Assembly (NCBI GenBank): GCA_014871385.1
Contig: CM026426.1
Coordinates: 69,246,674-69,310,673 of the forward strand
Direction: 5' to 3'
Length of the DNA stretch: 64,000 nucleotides
Source of the DNA: Ceratodon purpureus
Taxonomy: Eukaryota > Streptophyta > Bryopsida > Pseudoditrichales > Ditrichaceae
In this document: positions 21,593-35,734 of the stretch, in pieces
Layout: every line of letters begins with the position of its first letter
Position numbering within the stretch: the first letter of the stretch is position 1
Made by a program: the position numbers and the translations under genes
The notes under the pieces: generated by a model
Database searches by the model: none
Told to the model about the DNA's origin: nothing
Seen by the model: the letters and a program-made list of their open reading frames with translations, nothing else

Positions 21593-24500
21593 TCAGAACA
21601 TGCTACAATCGCTACTTCCACTCTCAGAATCAGAGGACTCTGAATCTCCTTCTACAGCCTCTGCATCGACGAATACAAGGGCCCTAGGATCAAAAGTAGT
21701 TGGCCGACTAGGAACATATGTAAGGGCTCCAGATTGGAGCGCTTGTGCTAAGCCCTCTGCATAATCCGGAAGTATATAAGGCTGAATCGGATCAGAATGA
21801 AGACGCCACGATGGAATGGACACGGGCCTTGGCCTACGTGGCGGTGTTGCCGCAACTACTCTGCAAGAGAAAATTGAGAGTGGTAAGTATAAGTGGGTGA
21901 AGATGGAATCAGTAAAGAAGCGAAGAGAACTAGCAAAGTAAGAAAAATGTAAAGAAGAACTTACAGTACTTATCTCGTCTTGCTCTCTTTGGAGGTGCTT
22001 CTTCAACTGCTGCCGGTCTAGGATGTTTCGGAGGGCCCATGGCGGATGGCGTCGCCATATACGGTTTGAGAAGGGCGTTGAATATGGCTTTGTCCTCCTC
22101 ACAAGTTATAATATGACCGCCAATACTCTGGCAAGCCTTGAGAGAGGCACCTGAAACACGTAGCACAAGAAAGAAGTGAGTCCCTGTGGAGAAAACAGAG
22201 GATGGAAATGCGGAAACTGTTAATGAAGGATTACCTATTCCTGCCATCCACTCGAAGACTATGTCACCGGGCTTGGACATTTCCTCAATTATGCCCTGCA
22301 TCATCTCAGGGGCTTTCTCCCTTGGCCCTCTCCACGGCACCTCCCCATTCATGTGCTGCGATTCCACGTCGGTGAAGTTGAGAATGGCATCACTCTCGGT
22401 TATGTGGAGGTCGTTGTATACAACATCGGATTTCTTCGTTTGAAAAGAGAACTTGGATGGAGGATGACCACCACGAATGAAGACGCGCACCCAGAATCGA
22501 AGAGACTGCGAGACACCAAAATATGTGAGTGTAAATAATAAGAATGACAGATTAGTAGAATGCAAAGACAAGGAATGATTATGATGTACATACCAAGGAG
22601 CCGGGGATCGTAGGGTGAGCCAAGCCTAGTGCATTGAAGCCCCACCAGTCTCGGTGCTGCACGAAGCCATCAACAGTAGCCACTTCAGAAATCTTCGAAG
22701 CCAAATCTTGGTCGTTGTTGTGGATGATGCAAAGAGCACCATCATACTGCAAGTAATGTCTTGCAAATTCGAAGAGGTCCTCCAAATAGTCTTATGACAT
22801 TTGTTCCAAGGTGGAATGACATAGGGGGGATTGGATACCGTAGGGACATGAAGATTCTCAGGAATGTCGGCAATGATCAAGTCAAATCCCAAGTGATTCT
22901 GCTCTTTGCATCTTGGCGGAACTCGGTTCTCGCGGCCTGCTCCAAACTTGAGTAAACAAGAAAACAGAGTTAGACATTATAAGATTTACAGTAATGTACA
23001 TATTGAAGGGAAAGCACTAAGCAACGGATCATACCATTCGAACGATTTCTAGAGCCTTGTTCCATTCGTTATCGCCACCCACGTCAAAGAGCTCCTTGTG
23101 TGGAAGCAGAACCGAATCCACAGAGGAGTTGATGACATAAACCTGTGTGGAATGCGGAGTTCTAGCGGAAGAGGTAGTCTGCGGAAACTGCTTGGCCTTC
23201 CTCTGCTCAAGGAGACTTCTGGTGATCTTGGAAGCACTGATCAAGGAAGGAGCCGGCGAAGAAGTTGAAGAAGGCTTCGTAACGACATTACTTGGAGAGG
23301 GCTCTGGTGCCTTCTGCTTTGGCGCGGAAGACTCCGCACCGGTTTGCTGTGATGCCTTTGATCGAGAACGAAGAGATTTCAGCCGCTTCCCTCTACCTCT
23401 CTTCGGTGGGGGAGCAGATGATTGATCCTGCTGTCCTTCGTGATCCTCTGCACCATCCACCGAGTCTTCGACCACCACCTCACCCTCATCGTGTAGTATC
23501 TTGACGTCCGCCTCCAAATCGATAGTGAAACCACTAGAACAATCAACATACCAGCATCCTGCTTCCCAGTGAGTAGCTTTGTACCTTTGCAACTGCTGGA
23601 AAGAATAGACACACTGGTCTGAGCTTCTCTGCGTCCAAGCACTGAAGTACTTGGGGAGCTGCTAGACCTTGATGGCCCCCTTCAATAGAAGTTCTCGCTT
23701 GAAATACCTAAGGGAAGACATTTAGAAGGTTAGTATCAGTAATAAATAGAGGGAAAATTATAAAATGCAAATGCGATTAACTTAGGTAACGTATTGGTAA
23801 GTAACCCGCTTAACAACCTGATCGGTTCCAGGGAATTTAGCGAAATTGGACTTCTTGTCGAAGGGCTTCTCAGCCTTCTTTCCAATGAACGTAGGGAAGG
23901 CCTTGTCCCACAACAGAATACGTGAACTCTCCACATAATCGCCCGGCTGTTGGACATCAGGTAATGCCCTCCAATTGATATCGAGGTTTTCTGCCTTGCA
24001 TATGTCCTCGACTTCGTTGATGACGGCTTCCTCCAACTGTAATACAGAATTCATATCAGTAGCAACGAGAAAGAATTCAGTAAGATAATAAAGGAACATG
24101 GAATTGGAAAGGTATTTTAATGAAACTTACCCCACCCCAGAATGAAGCCTTGTTCAACCAGGGGTCGAAATTGGTATCCTTGAATTCAGGTGGTAGAAAT
24201 CTGTAAGACATTCGGGAACTCGGAGATGAGTTCCACCACCTCAACCAACGAGCCTTGTATTTGGCCTCAAGGCCGCTGGAACAATCTTCTGAAGCTTATC
24301 GAGTGACATCTCAGGTTTAGAGTTGTCACTGAAATGGCGATTGATCTGCAAGAAGTACCGAAGTTTTAATAAGTATTAATACAGAAATTGTTGTAGTGAT
24401 ACAAAATAATGAACGTAACAATGATGAGGGAGTCACCTCATTGAGGAAGTCGTCACCATTCTTGGGATTTGCAATGGCCAAGTACTTGCTAAAGTCCTTC

Positions 24501-25445
24501 TTCTTGATGGTTTCGACCATTCTATCTGATGCCTCATTCATGACATCCCAAACCGCACTTGCAGACTGCTCATCCTCGGGTGTCTTGTTGAGGTAGGCCC
24601 TAGCTGCTTCATTAGAGGCCACCGCGATTTCCCGCTGTAGAAAGATAATTAAACCTTAGAAAATTCTATGATTATCGAAGAATAACGAGCAAAGAGGGAG
24701 AGGAGCTAAAACTTACTCGGTACAGAAATGCGATGAAAACTTTAGTTGTCAAGGGAAACCACAAGGGATTTGGTGGCTTGTTCTTCAAACATGCATCAAA
24801 TTCTTCAGGACTGAGGAGGTCTTTAAGTTCATTGAGCTTCATCATTCCAAATGAGCCGATTTGAAACAATTTTGCAGGGTGATTACTCTTGACGTGGTCA
24901 TTCTCAGTCGACCCAAAAAAAATAAAAATATATAAGATGAATAATAGAGTTTAGATAGGCTTACAAATGAAAAAATTGAGAAAAAAACACAAGTACATAC
25001 CAGTTGATGTCATGTGCAGGATAATCCCAATGGCAAAGGTTAGACCAGTGGGTGAAATGGGGGTACAGCATTTGGAGCGGGAGTTTGTTAAGGGATATAG
25101 AGATGGGGACCGCGTCATGTACATCTCTTGTACAACAACGAAGAGCATGGAAGAGATGTTACGGATGAGGTCATGGTCGGTTGGAGCCCATTATGGAGGG
25201 ACGCGAATGATGCTTTTGAATATGAGATTCAAGGAGACGAGGAGTGGTCCCAATTCTCGGGCAAGATGTTTTTTGTCTGGGAAGGTAACCAATTGATGTT
25301 ATGTCGATGGTTTGATTCTGAGGTTGTTGATGACAGCTATAGAGTCCACCTTGTGTTGTTTTTGATGTTGCAATTCCCCTTCTCTAGCACTCTTCAAGTA
25401 TATTGGACAAGATGGTTTGACCAACACATCCTGTGTTTGTGTAAC
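21593..25445 (-). pseudogene. ParB-like / DNA methyltransferase-like gene, outer copy, broken
   Basis: Homologous exon by exon to the intact gene at 35735-39732: REIAVASNEAARAYLNKTPEDEQ, FLAIANPKNGDDFLNE-like, YFKRELLLKG, IIADIPENLHVP (motif IV) and SKPGDIVFEWMAGIG (motif I). The 3' exon ends in the same acidic Ser/Glu tail (SESSDSESGSSDCSMF). Damage includes an inverted and truncated ParB exon (25013-25296), a stop near the start of the exon around 23665, and a one-base frameshift in the motif IV exon near 22795. Splice sites are largely retained. It would have encoded a nuclear DNA-modifying or DNA-binding protein (see the inner copy for reasoning). Confidence 0.8.
25013..25296 (+). other. 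Inverted segment of the ParB-like exon
   Basis: The plus strand here encodes MAKVRPVGEMGVQHLERE, FVKGYRDGDRVMYIS and a region ending MFFVWEGN. These lie on the minus strand in the intact copy (39290-39550). The flanks remain in the original orientation, and the part after WEGN (HRLSAWLRHI onward) is missing. The segment was therefore inverted with loss of its distal end. Confidence 0.85.
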
Positions 25446-25590
25446 CTGCCAAAAGATGTGCAAATTAATAGAAGAATCGCAATCAACGAAAGTCATACAA
25501 AGAAGACAAGTATATAAAAGAAAATAACAATATAACTTTATACTGTTAACTCTTTTGTAACAACCCAATTATCATCTGAGCTTGCAGGAA

Positions 25591-26178
25591 CTATCTACGT
25601 GATGTACGACTATAGTACTCCTTAGATTGTCTACAGTTCCACTGATGGCGCCTCCTCCAAAATCGCCTAGTTTGTTGGACAAGGCACAGCAAAATTGCCG
25701 GAAGGGCGAAGACCACATGGGTTGGCCTCCTCACCCTAATAGGCGAGAAAGGAGACGGTGGAAACATAGGCGGTGAGCCCTGTAGAGGAGACGTGGGCAT
25801 GTAGCCCGGGGACGTAAGCTCATACACTAGGGATGTAGGCATGTAGACTGTAGACGTAGGCATGTACTATGGAGAGTGGACCTCGAAAGGTCCACTTTCC
25901 ACACCTACAAGGTTTGCTACATCACAGGTACAATAAGGCTGATGAAAGGAATTTGAGAGGTCACAAATGCTTATCACTGAGATGGGAGAAGTGGCGGACA
26001 TCTCAGGAGCATCGGATGATACCTATAGTAGAAGAAATTAAGAGAACGTTAAATTCCAATTTTATAAGAGTAGTAAAAAAAGAGTATTACAGAGAGAACA
26101 TAACTCTATAAAAATGTGAAATCCATGTTCATTGTGAAACTAATGAAATACCTCAATCACTGCTAGCGTCGGCTCATG
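25591..26178 (-). pseudogene. CTD-heptad-like small protein, outer copy
   Basis: The heptads YMPTSTV, YMPTSLV, YELTSPG and YMPTSPL are followed by a conserved C-terminal block (HVVFALPAIL, QTRRFWRRRHQW). The frame continues upstream through a TAG at 25869-25867 that replaces the CAG of the inner copy (SPQYMPTS). The position of the short 5' exon is recognisable by its GAG|GT donor near 26150, but it contains stops. Broken relative to the copy at 39872-40487. Confidence 0.6.
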
Positions 26179-26309
26179 ACGTTCGCTCCCCAAGTTATCT
26201 TCATCCGATTCGTTAATCAAAAACAAGGTAATGAGTATTAGAAAAAACAGCAACTATCAAGACTCAAATTTCACTTATTCAAATTAAAGTAATAACAAAC
26301 CACAACCAC

Positions 26310-29300
26310 CATCAGCACACCCCATTAATTTGAGCCTCTGCCTTAGCATCTTTCACAAAATCCCGAAGACCATCACAAGGTCCCCCGCTTATTGTCGTTG
26401 ACGATAGTAGGCTCGCGGCCAAGCAAATAAATAAATTATAAAAAAAAAACCCTCCCAGCCCCAAGTTGCATTTTCAGAGAAGGGTCCCAAACAATAACAA
26501 GTCGACCGACGAGCAAAGCAAAGAGTATTTAACAGGACAACATAAGCTTAATATACAAAAAAAAACAAGCAATAAGTGTAAGGCATCATCGGCCGACCCC
26601 ATTGATGGGAGCCTCCGCCTCAGCATCTTTTACAAAATCCCGGAAACCATCAGAAGGACCCGGGCTACAGTCATTGACGACAGTAGGCTTGGGGCCAAGC
26701 AAATAAATAAATTATAAAAAAAAAAACCCTCCCAGCCCCAAGGAGGAGCATTAGTGAAGGGTTCCAAACAATAACAAGCAGCTGACGAGCAAGGCAAAGA
26801 GTATTTAACTGGATAGCATAAGCTAAATATAAAAAAAAAGAAAACAAGCAATAAGTGTAAGGCATCATCGGCCCACCCCATTGAGAGGAGCCTCCGCCTT
26901 AGCATCTTTCACAAAATCCCGGAAACCTTCACAAGGTTCCTGGCCTACTGTCGTTGACGACTGTAGGCTTGGGGCCAAGCAAATAAATAAATTATAAAAA
27001 AGAAACCCCTCCCAGCCCCAAGCAGAAACTTCAGTGAAGGGTCCTAAACAATAACAAGTCGGCCGACGAGCAAGGCAAAGAGTATTTAACTCGATAGCAT
27101 AAGCTTAATATACAAAAAAAACGAGCAATAAGTGTAAGGTACATCGGCCCACCCCATTGAAGGGAGCCTTCGCCTTAGCATCTTTCACAAAATCGCGAAA
27201 ACCAGCACAAGGTCCCCGGCCTACCCTTGGGGCTAAGGGCTCCACGGTGGGGGGCCAACGCCCCACCTGCCTGACCCTAAGGATTTTCCTCCCCAGCCCG
27301 AATTGGAGCCCTGTGAGAGGCCCATGCGAGACTTGCGACCTGCAACCTTGGAGCCTGGGCCTGGGCGACGCTGCGAGCAGTCCTCAGTCCGGACCCTCTC
27401 TGACGTGTCTGATTTGTAATAGCTCGTTTAAACGTAGTTATACTGTGACCCTAGACCCATTAAATTTGTAGATGCATTCCAAATTCAATTTGTATTCTAA
27501 TTACCACCAAAAAAGCGTGTTCTGATTTTTAAGGAATAAAAGAAGTTCTGCAACTCAACTAGGCTGGAATTGAGTTTTGTTGTTTTAAGTTGATATATTA
27601 ATAGTGTACTATCCTGTCCTACGGCGTTGCCGCAGTAGTTCCCTACGACGAAACGGCGTCTTAGGGTTGATGACTTCTTAGTCGAATATTTTCCATCCTC
27701 TTTGGGTTGATGACATGTTTTGGGAACTAAATCCTAAACCCTAAACCCTAAAACCCTAAACATGTCATAAACCCAACGAGGATGGAGAATATTCGACATA
27801 GGAGTCATCAACCCTAAGACGTCGTTTCGCCGTAGGGAACTACTGCGGCAACGCCGTAGGACAGGATAGTACACTATTAATAAATCAACTTAAAACAACA
27901 AAACTCAATTCTAGCCTAGTTGAGTTGCAGAACTTCTTTTATTCCTTAACAATCAGAACACGCTTTTTTGGTGGTAATTAGAATACAAATTGTACTTGGA
28001 ATGCATCTACAAATTTAATGGGTCTAAGGTCACAATATCGGGCATGGGGACAAAGTGCCACAGTGACAAAAAGGCAGAGAGGGTCGGGACTGGGACTGCT
28101 CGCAGCCTTGCCCGGGCCCAGGCTCCAAGGTCGCAGGTCGAGCATGGGCCTCTCACAGGGCTCCAATTCGGGCTGGAAAGAAGTAAGGGAGGTGGGGCGT
28201 CGGCCCCCACCGTCGAGCCCTTAGCCCCGAGGCGGGCCTACTATCCTTAACGTCAGTAGGCTAGGGGCCAAGCAAAAAAATAAATTAAAAAAAGAAACCC
28301 CTCCTAGCCCCAAGCAGCAGCATCAGTGAAGGGTTCTAAACAATAACAACTCAGCCGACCAGCAAGGCAAAGAGTATTTAAGTGCATAGCCTAAGCTCAA
28401 TATACAAAAAAAAAAACAAGCAATAAGTGTAAGGCATCATCGGCCCATCCCATTGAGGGGAGCCTCCGCCTTAGCATCTTTCACAAAATCCCGGAAACCA
28501 TCACACGGTCCCCGGCCTACTCTCATTGACAATACTAGGCTTAATGCCAAGCAAATGAATAAATTAAAATAAAGTAACCCTCCCAGCCCCAAGCAACAGC
28601 ATCAGTGAAGGGTCCCAAACAATAACAAGTCCGACGACAAGCAAGGCAAAGACTCTTTAACTGGATAGCATAAGCTTTAAAAAAAAAAAAAAAAAAACAA
28701 GCAATAAGTGTAAGGCATCATCGGCCCACCCCATTGAGGGAAGCCTCCGCCTTAGCATCTTTCACAAAATCGCGAAATCCATCACAAGGTCCCTGGCCTA
28801 CTCTCATTGACCACAGTAGGCTTGTAGCCAAGCAAATAAATAAATTAAAAAAAAAAAACCCCTCCCCGCCTCAAGTTGCAGCATCAGTGAAGGTCCCAAA
28901 CAATAACAAGTTGGCCCTCGAGCAAGGCAAAGAGTATTTAACTGGATAGCATAAACTTAATATACAAAAAAAAAAAAAAAAAAACAAGTAATAAGTGTAA
29001 GGCATCATGTGCGGCGTGCCCACCCGATTGACGGGAGCTTCCGCCTTAGCACCTTTCACAAAATCCTGGAATCCATCACAAGGTCCCCGGCCTACTGTCG
29101 TTGAGAATAGTACGCTTCAGGCGAAGCAAATAAGTAAATAAAAAAAAGAAAACCCTCCCTACCCCTAGCAGCAGCATCAGTGAAGGGTCCCTAACAATAA
29201 CAAGTCGGTCGACGAGCAAGGCATAGAGTATTTAACTGGATTGGATAAGCTTAATATACAAAAAAAAAAAAACAAGCAATAAGTGTAAGGCATCATCGGC

Positions 29301-30897
29301 CCACCCCATTGAGGGACGCTTCTCCCTTAATATCTTTCACAAAATCCCAGGAACCATCACATGGTCCCCGGCTTACTCTCATTGCTGACTGTAGGCTTAG
29401 GGCCAAGCAAATAAATAAATTAAAAAAAAAAAACCCCTCCCAACCCCATGTTGCAGCATCAGTGAAGGGTCCCAAACAAAACCAAGTCGGCCAACGAGCA
29501 AGGCAAAGAGTATTTAACAGGATAACATAAGCTTAATATACAAAAAAAAAGAAAAAAGCAATAAGTGTAAGGCATCATCGGCCCACCCCATTGAGAGGAG
29601 CCTCCGCCTTAGCATCTTTCACAAAATCCTGAAAACCATCACAAGCTCCCCGGCCTACTATCGTTGACGACAATAGGCTTAAGGCCAAGCAAATAAATAA
29701 ATTAAAATAAAAAAACCCTCCCACCCCCAACCAGCAGCATCATAGAAGGGTCTCAAACAATAACAAGTCAGACGACAAGCAAGGCAAAAAGTATTTAATT
29801 GGATAGCATAAGCTTAATATACAAAAAAAGAAAACAAGCAATAAGTGTAAGGCATCATAGACCCACCCCAATGAGGGGAGCCTCTGCCTTAATATCTTTC
29901 ACAAAATCCCGAAAACCATCACAAGGTCCCTGGCCAACTGTCGATGACGACAGTAGGCTTGGGGCCTAGCAAATAAATAAATTAAAAAAAAGAAAACCCA
30001 CCGAGCCACAAGCACCACCATTTGTGAAGGGTCTCAAAGAATAACAAGTCAGACGACAAGCAAGGCAAAGAGTATTTAACAAGATAGCATAAGCTTAATA
30101 TACAAAAAAAGAAAACAAGCAATAAGTGTAAGGCATCATCGGCCTACCCCAATGAGGGGAGCCTCTGCCTTAATATCTTTCACAAAATCTCGAAAACCAT
30201 CACAAGGTCCCTGGCCTACTGTCGTTGAGAATAGTAGGCTTCAGGCCTTGCAAATAAATTAATAAAAATAAAAAGCCGTCCCCGCCCCAAGCAGCACCAT
30301 CAGTGAAGGGTCCCAAACAATAACAAGTCGGTTGACGGGCAAGGCAAAGAGTATTTAACTGGATAGCATAAGCTTAATATACAAAAAAAAAAAAACAAGC
30401 AATAAGTGTAAGGCATCATCGGCCCACCCCATTGAGGGGAGCCTCCGCCTTAGCATCTCTCACAAAATCTGAGAAACCATCACAAGGTCTTCGGCCTATT
30501 GTCGTTGACGACAGTAGCCTTGAGGCCAAGCAAATAAATAAATTAAAATAAAGAAACCCTCCCAGCCCCAAGCAGCAGCATCAGTGAAGGGTCTCAAACA
30601 ATAACAAGTCGGCCGATGAGCAAGGCAACGAGTATTTAACTGGATAGTATAAGCTTAATATACAAAAAAAAAAAAAAAAACAAGGAATAAGTGTAAGGCA
30701 TCATCGGCCCACCCCATTGAGGGGAGACTCCGCCTTAGCATCTTTCACAAAATATTAGAAACCATCACAAGGTCCCCGGCCTGTTGTCGTTGACGACAGT
30801 AGCCTTGAGGCCAAGCAAATAAATTAATTAAAATAAAAAACCCCTCCCAGCCCCAAGCAGCAGGATCAGTGAAGGGTCCCAAGCAATAATAAGTCGG
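26310..30897. repeat. Satellite array A, about 280-bp unit, about 13 copies
   Basis: The unit begins around GGCATCATCGGCCCACCCCA, recurring near 26583, 26862, 27137, 28434, 28713, 29004, 29288, 29572, 29850, 30130, 30414 and 30700. Each unit holds an imperfect hairpin with arms CCTACTGTCG / CGACAGTAGG around TTGA, then an AAATAAATAAATTAAAA tract and a poly-A tract. Copies differ by several percent and by poly-A length. The array is interrupted by a foldback element at 27225-28232. Open frames inside it are shadows. It sits just upstream of the outer methyltransferase/CTD genes. Confidence 0.92.
27225..28232. mobile_element. Foldback element with about 480-bp inverted arms and telomere-like loop
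   Basis: The left arm 27225-27721 and right arm 27758-28232 are inverted copies. The outer ends read CCTTGGGGCTAAGGGCTC on the left and the near-complement on the right. The short loop (about 27733-27760) is CCCTAAA repeats. The flanks CCGGCCTAC (27216-27224) and CGGGCCTAC (28233-28241) form a 9-bp target duplication with one mismatch, as for Mutator-like elements. The insertion point is inside the hairpin of one satellite unit. It contains no gene. Confidence 0.85.
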
Positions 30898-30902
30898 CAC
30901 AC

Positions 30903-33043
<2,141 letters not shown>

Positions 33044-33483
33044 CAGTTTAGAGAGACAATCTTCGTCTGATTGTGAATGCCTCTCCCTTGAGCGGGAATC
33101 CTTCTTCCCAAACGAAGGCTGCGGGGACTCTACTCTTTGACTACAATTATATCTAAATCTTCCATCTGCTCCTCACGTAGTACCCCACTACAAGGTATCT
33201 CGTGCTCCTGATTTGCAACTCCACTGTCTTCCAAGATCTCTTCCTTTACCTCAACTATACTGTCTAGAATGAGTTTTCGAATGCTACAAAACTTCAAGGC
33301 TACAGTCAGACCCGCTCCTCTCCTCTTCACGGGTGCACTCAAGTTATCACCTTTCAAATCTACCTTCTTACGTGATGCTCTCCTCTTTCTCGCTCTCCTA
33401 TTCGTGAAATCTGTCTTACATGGTTTTCTTTTCGGTTTAGGAGTGACATAAGTGGAGGGAGTAGACCCTCCACTATCCTTCAT
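33044..33483 (-). pseudogene. Basic nuclear-type protein, outer copy
   Basis: ATG at 33483-33481. The frame has STYVTPKPKRKP, TDFTNRRARKRRASRKKVD, LSAPVKRRG and LKFCSIRKLILDSIVE, matching the inner copy at 44568-44996. A frameshift before the end of the exon leads to a stop at 33130, whereas the original frame (SQRVESPQPSF) continues to the conserved donor CTG|GTAAGT at 33044. The cluster of Arg/Lys is nuclear-localisation-like. Function unknown. Confidence 0.6.
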
Positions 33484-34063
33484 GTGTCTAACTAACGAGA
33501 GAACTCTCCTCACATTATAGCTCTCCTTCTAACTTCCCTTCTTCTTATATATCCGAAACCTTCAACCCCTCTGACTTAGCCCTAACTATTTACCTTATGC
33601 TTAACCTACTTAAATTAATGAAAACTATAAATCATTGCAATTTGAATTAAAACTGATGAGATCAATCTATATTGGAAGAAGAACAAAGATTTGAATTAAG
33701 CACTTCGAAACTTGTTTTAAATATGGAAGCAACAGACGGCTCACTCTAATCTTATCAAACTTCACATCAAATATAATCGGTTCCACGATTCAAATATTAA
33801 ATGCGTAGTTCTAAAAACTCCTACATAATATACTTGGCCCTGCAAAATGCTGCATTCTAATTAGTTAGCGCCATCTCTCTTTAATCATACATTCGTTACC
33901 TAACAGAATGAATTATTATCTAGACGTCCACATGGTCATTCCAACTTGAATAAAATGATCAACAGCGATGCATCATTCCTCTCACTTTGCTCTCGCGATA
34001 CTGCTTTGCTAGAACACTCACTCTCCTCCTCTATCCGCTAGAACGATTTAGTTCTCTGCAAAC
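33484..34063. promoter_or_regulatory. Divergent promoter region, outer copy
   Basis: The interval between the minus-strand basic gene and the plus-strand transposase start (ATG 34064). Blocks such as GTTAGCGCCATCTCTCTTTA and GATGCATCATTCCTCTCACT are also present in the inner element's equivalent at 44997-45632. That is the basis for calling a shared bidirectional promoter. Confidence 0.5.
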
Positions 34064-34068
34064 ATGGG

Positions 34069-34078
34069 GATGGTCTGT
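34069..34078 (+). other. Left target-site duplication of inner element
   Basis: GATGGTCTGT lies directly before the inner element's left end and recurs directly after its right end at 50980-50989. It comprises codons 2-5 (partly) of the outer transposase gene, whose ATG is at 34064. Its length is 9 or 10 bp depending on where the repeat is taken to start. Confidence 0.9.
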
Positions 34079-34206
34079 GGGGAAAGTTCGTACGTGAGCG
34101 GAGAGCGTAGAGCGGAGAGCGGTGAGCGCAGAATGGAGAGCACAGAATTGAAAATTAGGAAAATTTCCAAAAGCAAAGTAGACCCTATAACCGTGGAAAA
34201 TTACTA
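34079..34206 (+). repeat. Left terminal inverted repeat of inner element
   Basis: GGGGAAAGTTCG, TACGTGAGCGGAGAGCG, further heptamers, GAATGGAGAGCACAGAATT, and then GACCCTATAACCGTGG near 34190. It pairs with 50765-50979 and resembles 20192-20330. Confidence 0.88.
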
Positions 34207-34320
34207 AATTTATGCTTAATTTTGATACTTTTTTTAGAAAAAGAGTATATTACCGTGGAAATTAGGGTTATCTCTGGTAAGAATTTATTACGTTTGTTCT
34301 CTAAGATACAAATTAGGGCT

Positions 34321-34342
34321 GATGTCATGATGACGTCATGCA
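34321..34342. promoter_or_regulatory. Conserved TGATGACGTCA box, inner copy
   Basis: Same block as at 20419-20440, at the same distance from the element end. A bZIP-type palindrome core is visible; regulatory role inferred. Confidence 0.35.
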
Positions 34343-34803
34343 TACATTCCTTTAGATTTGTCATGGGTTTAGGCAAGATACAATGATCAGGCGTTAGGTT
34401 TTAGATCAAACACATAATTCTTTCATAGGATTATGTAAATGCACAAGGAAAAAAACAAATATCACAGAACATAAAGGAGGCAAGGTTTGAAAACTTCCTA
34501 GAATATTTCAAAATTCGTGTATAATATCTTGACTGCTGAAACCAAGATATACCTTGTCAGAGTCCTTGTCTTCATCGAAGATTACTCTCTCTTCCTAGGC
34601 AGCAAAGCATCTTCATTTGAGTGATAGAAGTAGGAGATTTTCATCATGAAACAACACTTGGTAAGCTGGGTTCCAGAGAAGGAGGTCACTCTTGGTTTCA
34701 TGAGCTTGTCTCTAGGTGGCGTATTTGGATAGTGACACAGTCCTTGGCATGCTGTGCTGTATGCGAAGGTAGCGTATGAGTTCGGGGATGTCAATATGCA
34801 AGC

Positions 34804-35220
34804 TTGAGTGTAACGTTTGAAGACTACAAGAATTCAGTGTGTTGCGCGATGCCGAAGGTGTGTAATGCGAGATCCAGGAGGACGAGAGCGGCTGTAGGTT
34901 TGCCCCCAAAGGCACCGGCGAGTTATGAGGAGCTGCGGCCGTGGCTGCTGGAGGTGGAGCGCGCCAGGGAACGAGGCATGGACCTGCCACCGTTTAGGCA
35001 CATCGGAAACCTCCATGTTGGTGAAGGTGAATGGCGTTGGACAGTGCTTTGTACCAATGAGCTTCTCCGTATTATGGAGTTGTCCCTAATCCCGTATCCC
35101 TTGCTATCGAACGTCGATGAGAATCCAGTTGTTCAGCTGCCCGAAGTGATCATATCGGATGGCGAAACTTGCTGGTTTGATATGGACAAGAGTTGGACTA
35201 TATATCATTCGAAGGATTAG
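34804..35220 (+). CDS. ORF in the F-box-like position of the inner element
   Basis: A frame of about 138 codons, opening before 34804 without a clear ATG. It starts near VTFEDYKNSV (the outer copy has VITFEDVESA at the corresponding place) and ends with NELLRIMELSLIPYP and DETCWFD-like residues. These resemble the C-terminal part of the 16218 and 20763 proteins (LRTLL..., then GIWVS). The middle is rich in Arg/Glu/Pro and is not alignable by eye. It is probably a diverged or rearranged relative, possibly non-functional. Confidence 0.35.
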   Translation: MSVTFEDYKNSVCCAMPKVCNARSRRTRAAVGLPPKAPASYEELRPWLLEVERARERGMDLPPFRHIGNLHVGEGEWRWTVLCTNELLRIMELSLIPYPLLSNVDENPVVQLPEVIISDGETCWFDMDKSWTIYHSKD

Positions 35221-35734
35221 TACCGTGAAGTCTAGTGGGGTGTTCGAATACAATCCTTAAGATTTGGTCTTTTATTGGATCTAGATACGAGTATTCCAGC
35301 ATGATGGTTTTAGATAATATAGATGATTCTAGAAATAAGAGAACTGGAAACCAACTAAAACAAAGGGTCTTAAAAGTTCGTGGAATATTTCAGAGTTCGT
35401 GTACAATACTGGAGTAGCAGAAACCAAGATGAACACCAAGTCAAGAATAGGTAACATGGCTTTGTAAATGTGGGATTTTGAATGAGTAAAATATAAGTTA
35501 CAGCGCAATTTAAATTTTGAGCATTTCTTTTGTAACATTTCATTCTTCATATTATATTTTGAGCATTACGGTTGTGACATTTCATCCTCTACATAGGAGG
35601 AGACGATTTGGAAATGAGATTCGTAACAAGTACAGATTCAGGGTAGTAGAGTAGACGAAGGATTACGCAATGAACTCCAATTAAATCAAATCAAATCCAA
35701 TGAAAACAATGAAAGACCGAAGCCTCCTTCAAAC

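Noticed and set aside
27733..27760. True telomere or chromosome end
   Set aside because: Only about four CCCTAAA-type units, located in the loop of a foldback element and flanked by ordinary sequence on both sides.
27157..28250. Open frames within the foldback arms
   Set aside because: They are mirror images of each other on opposite strands, produced by the inverted repeat, with no recognisable product.
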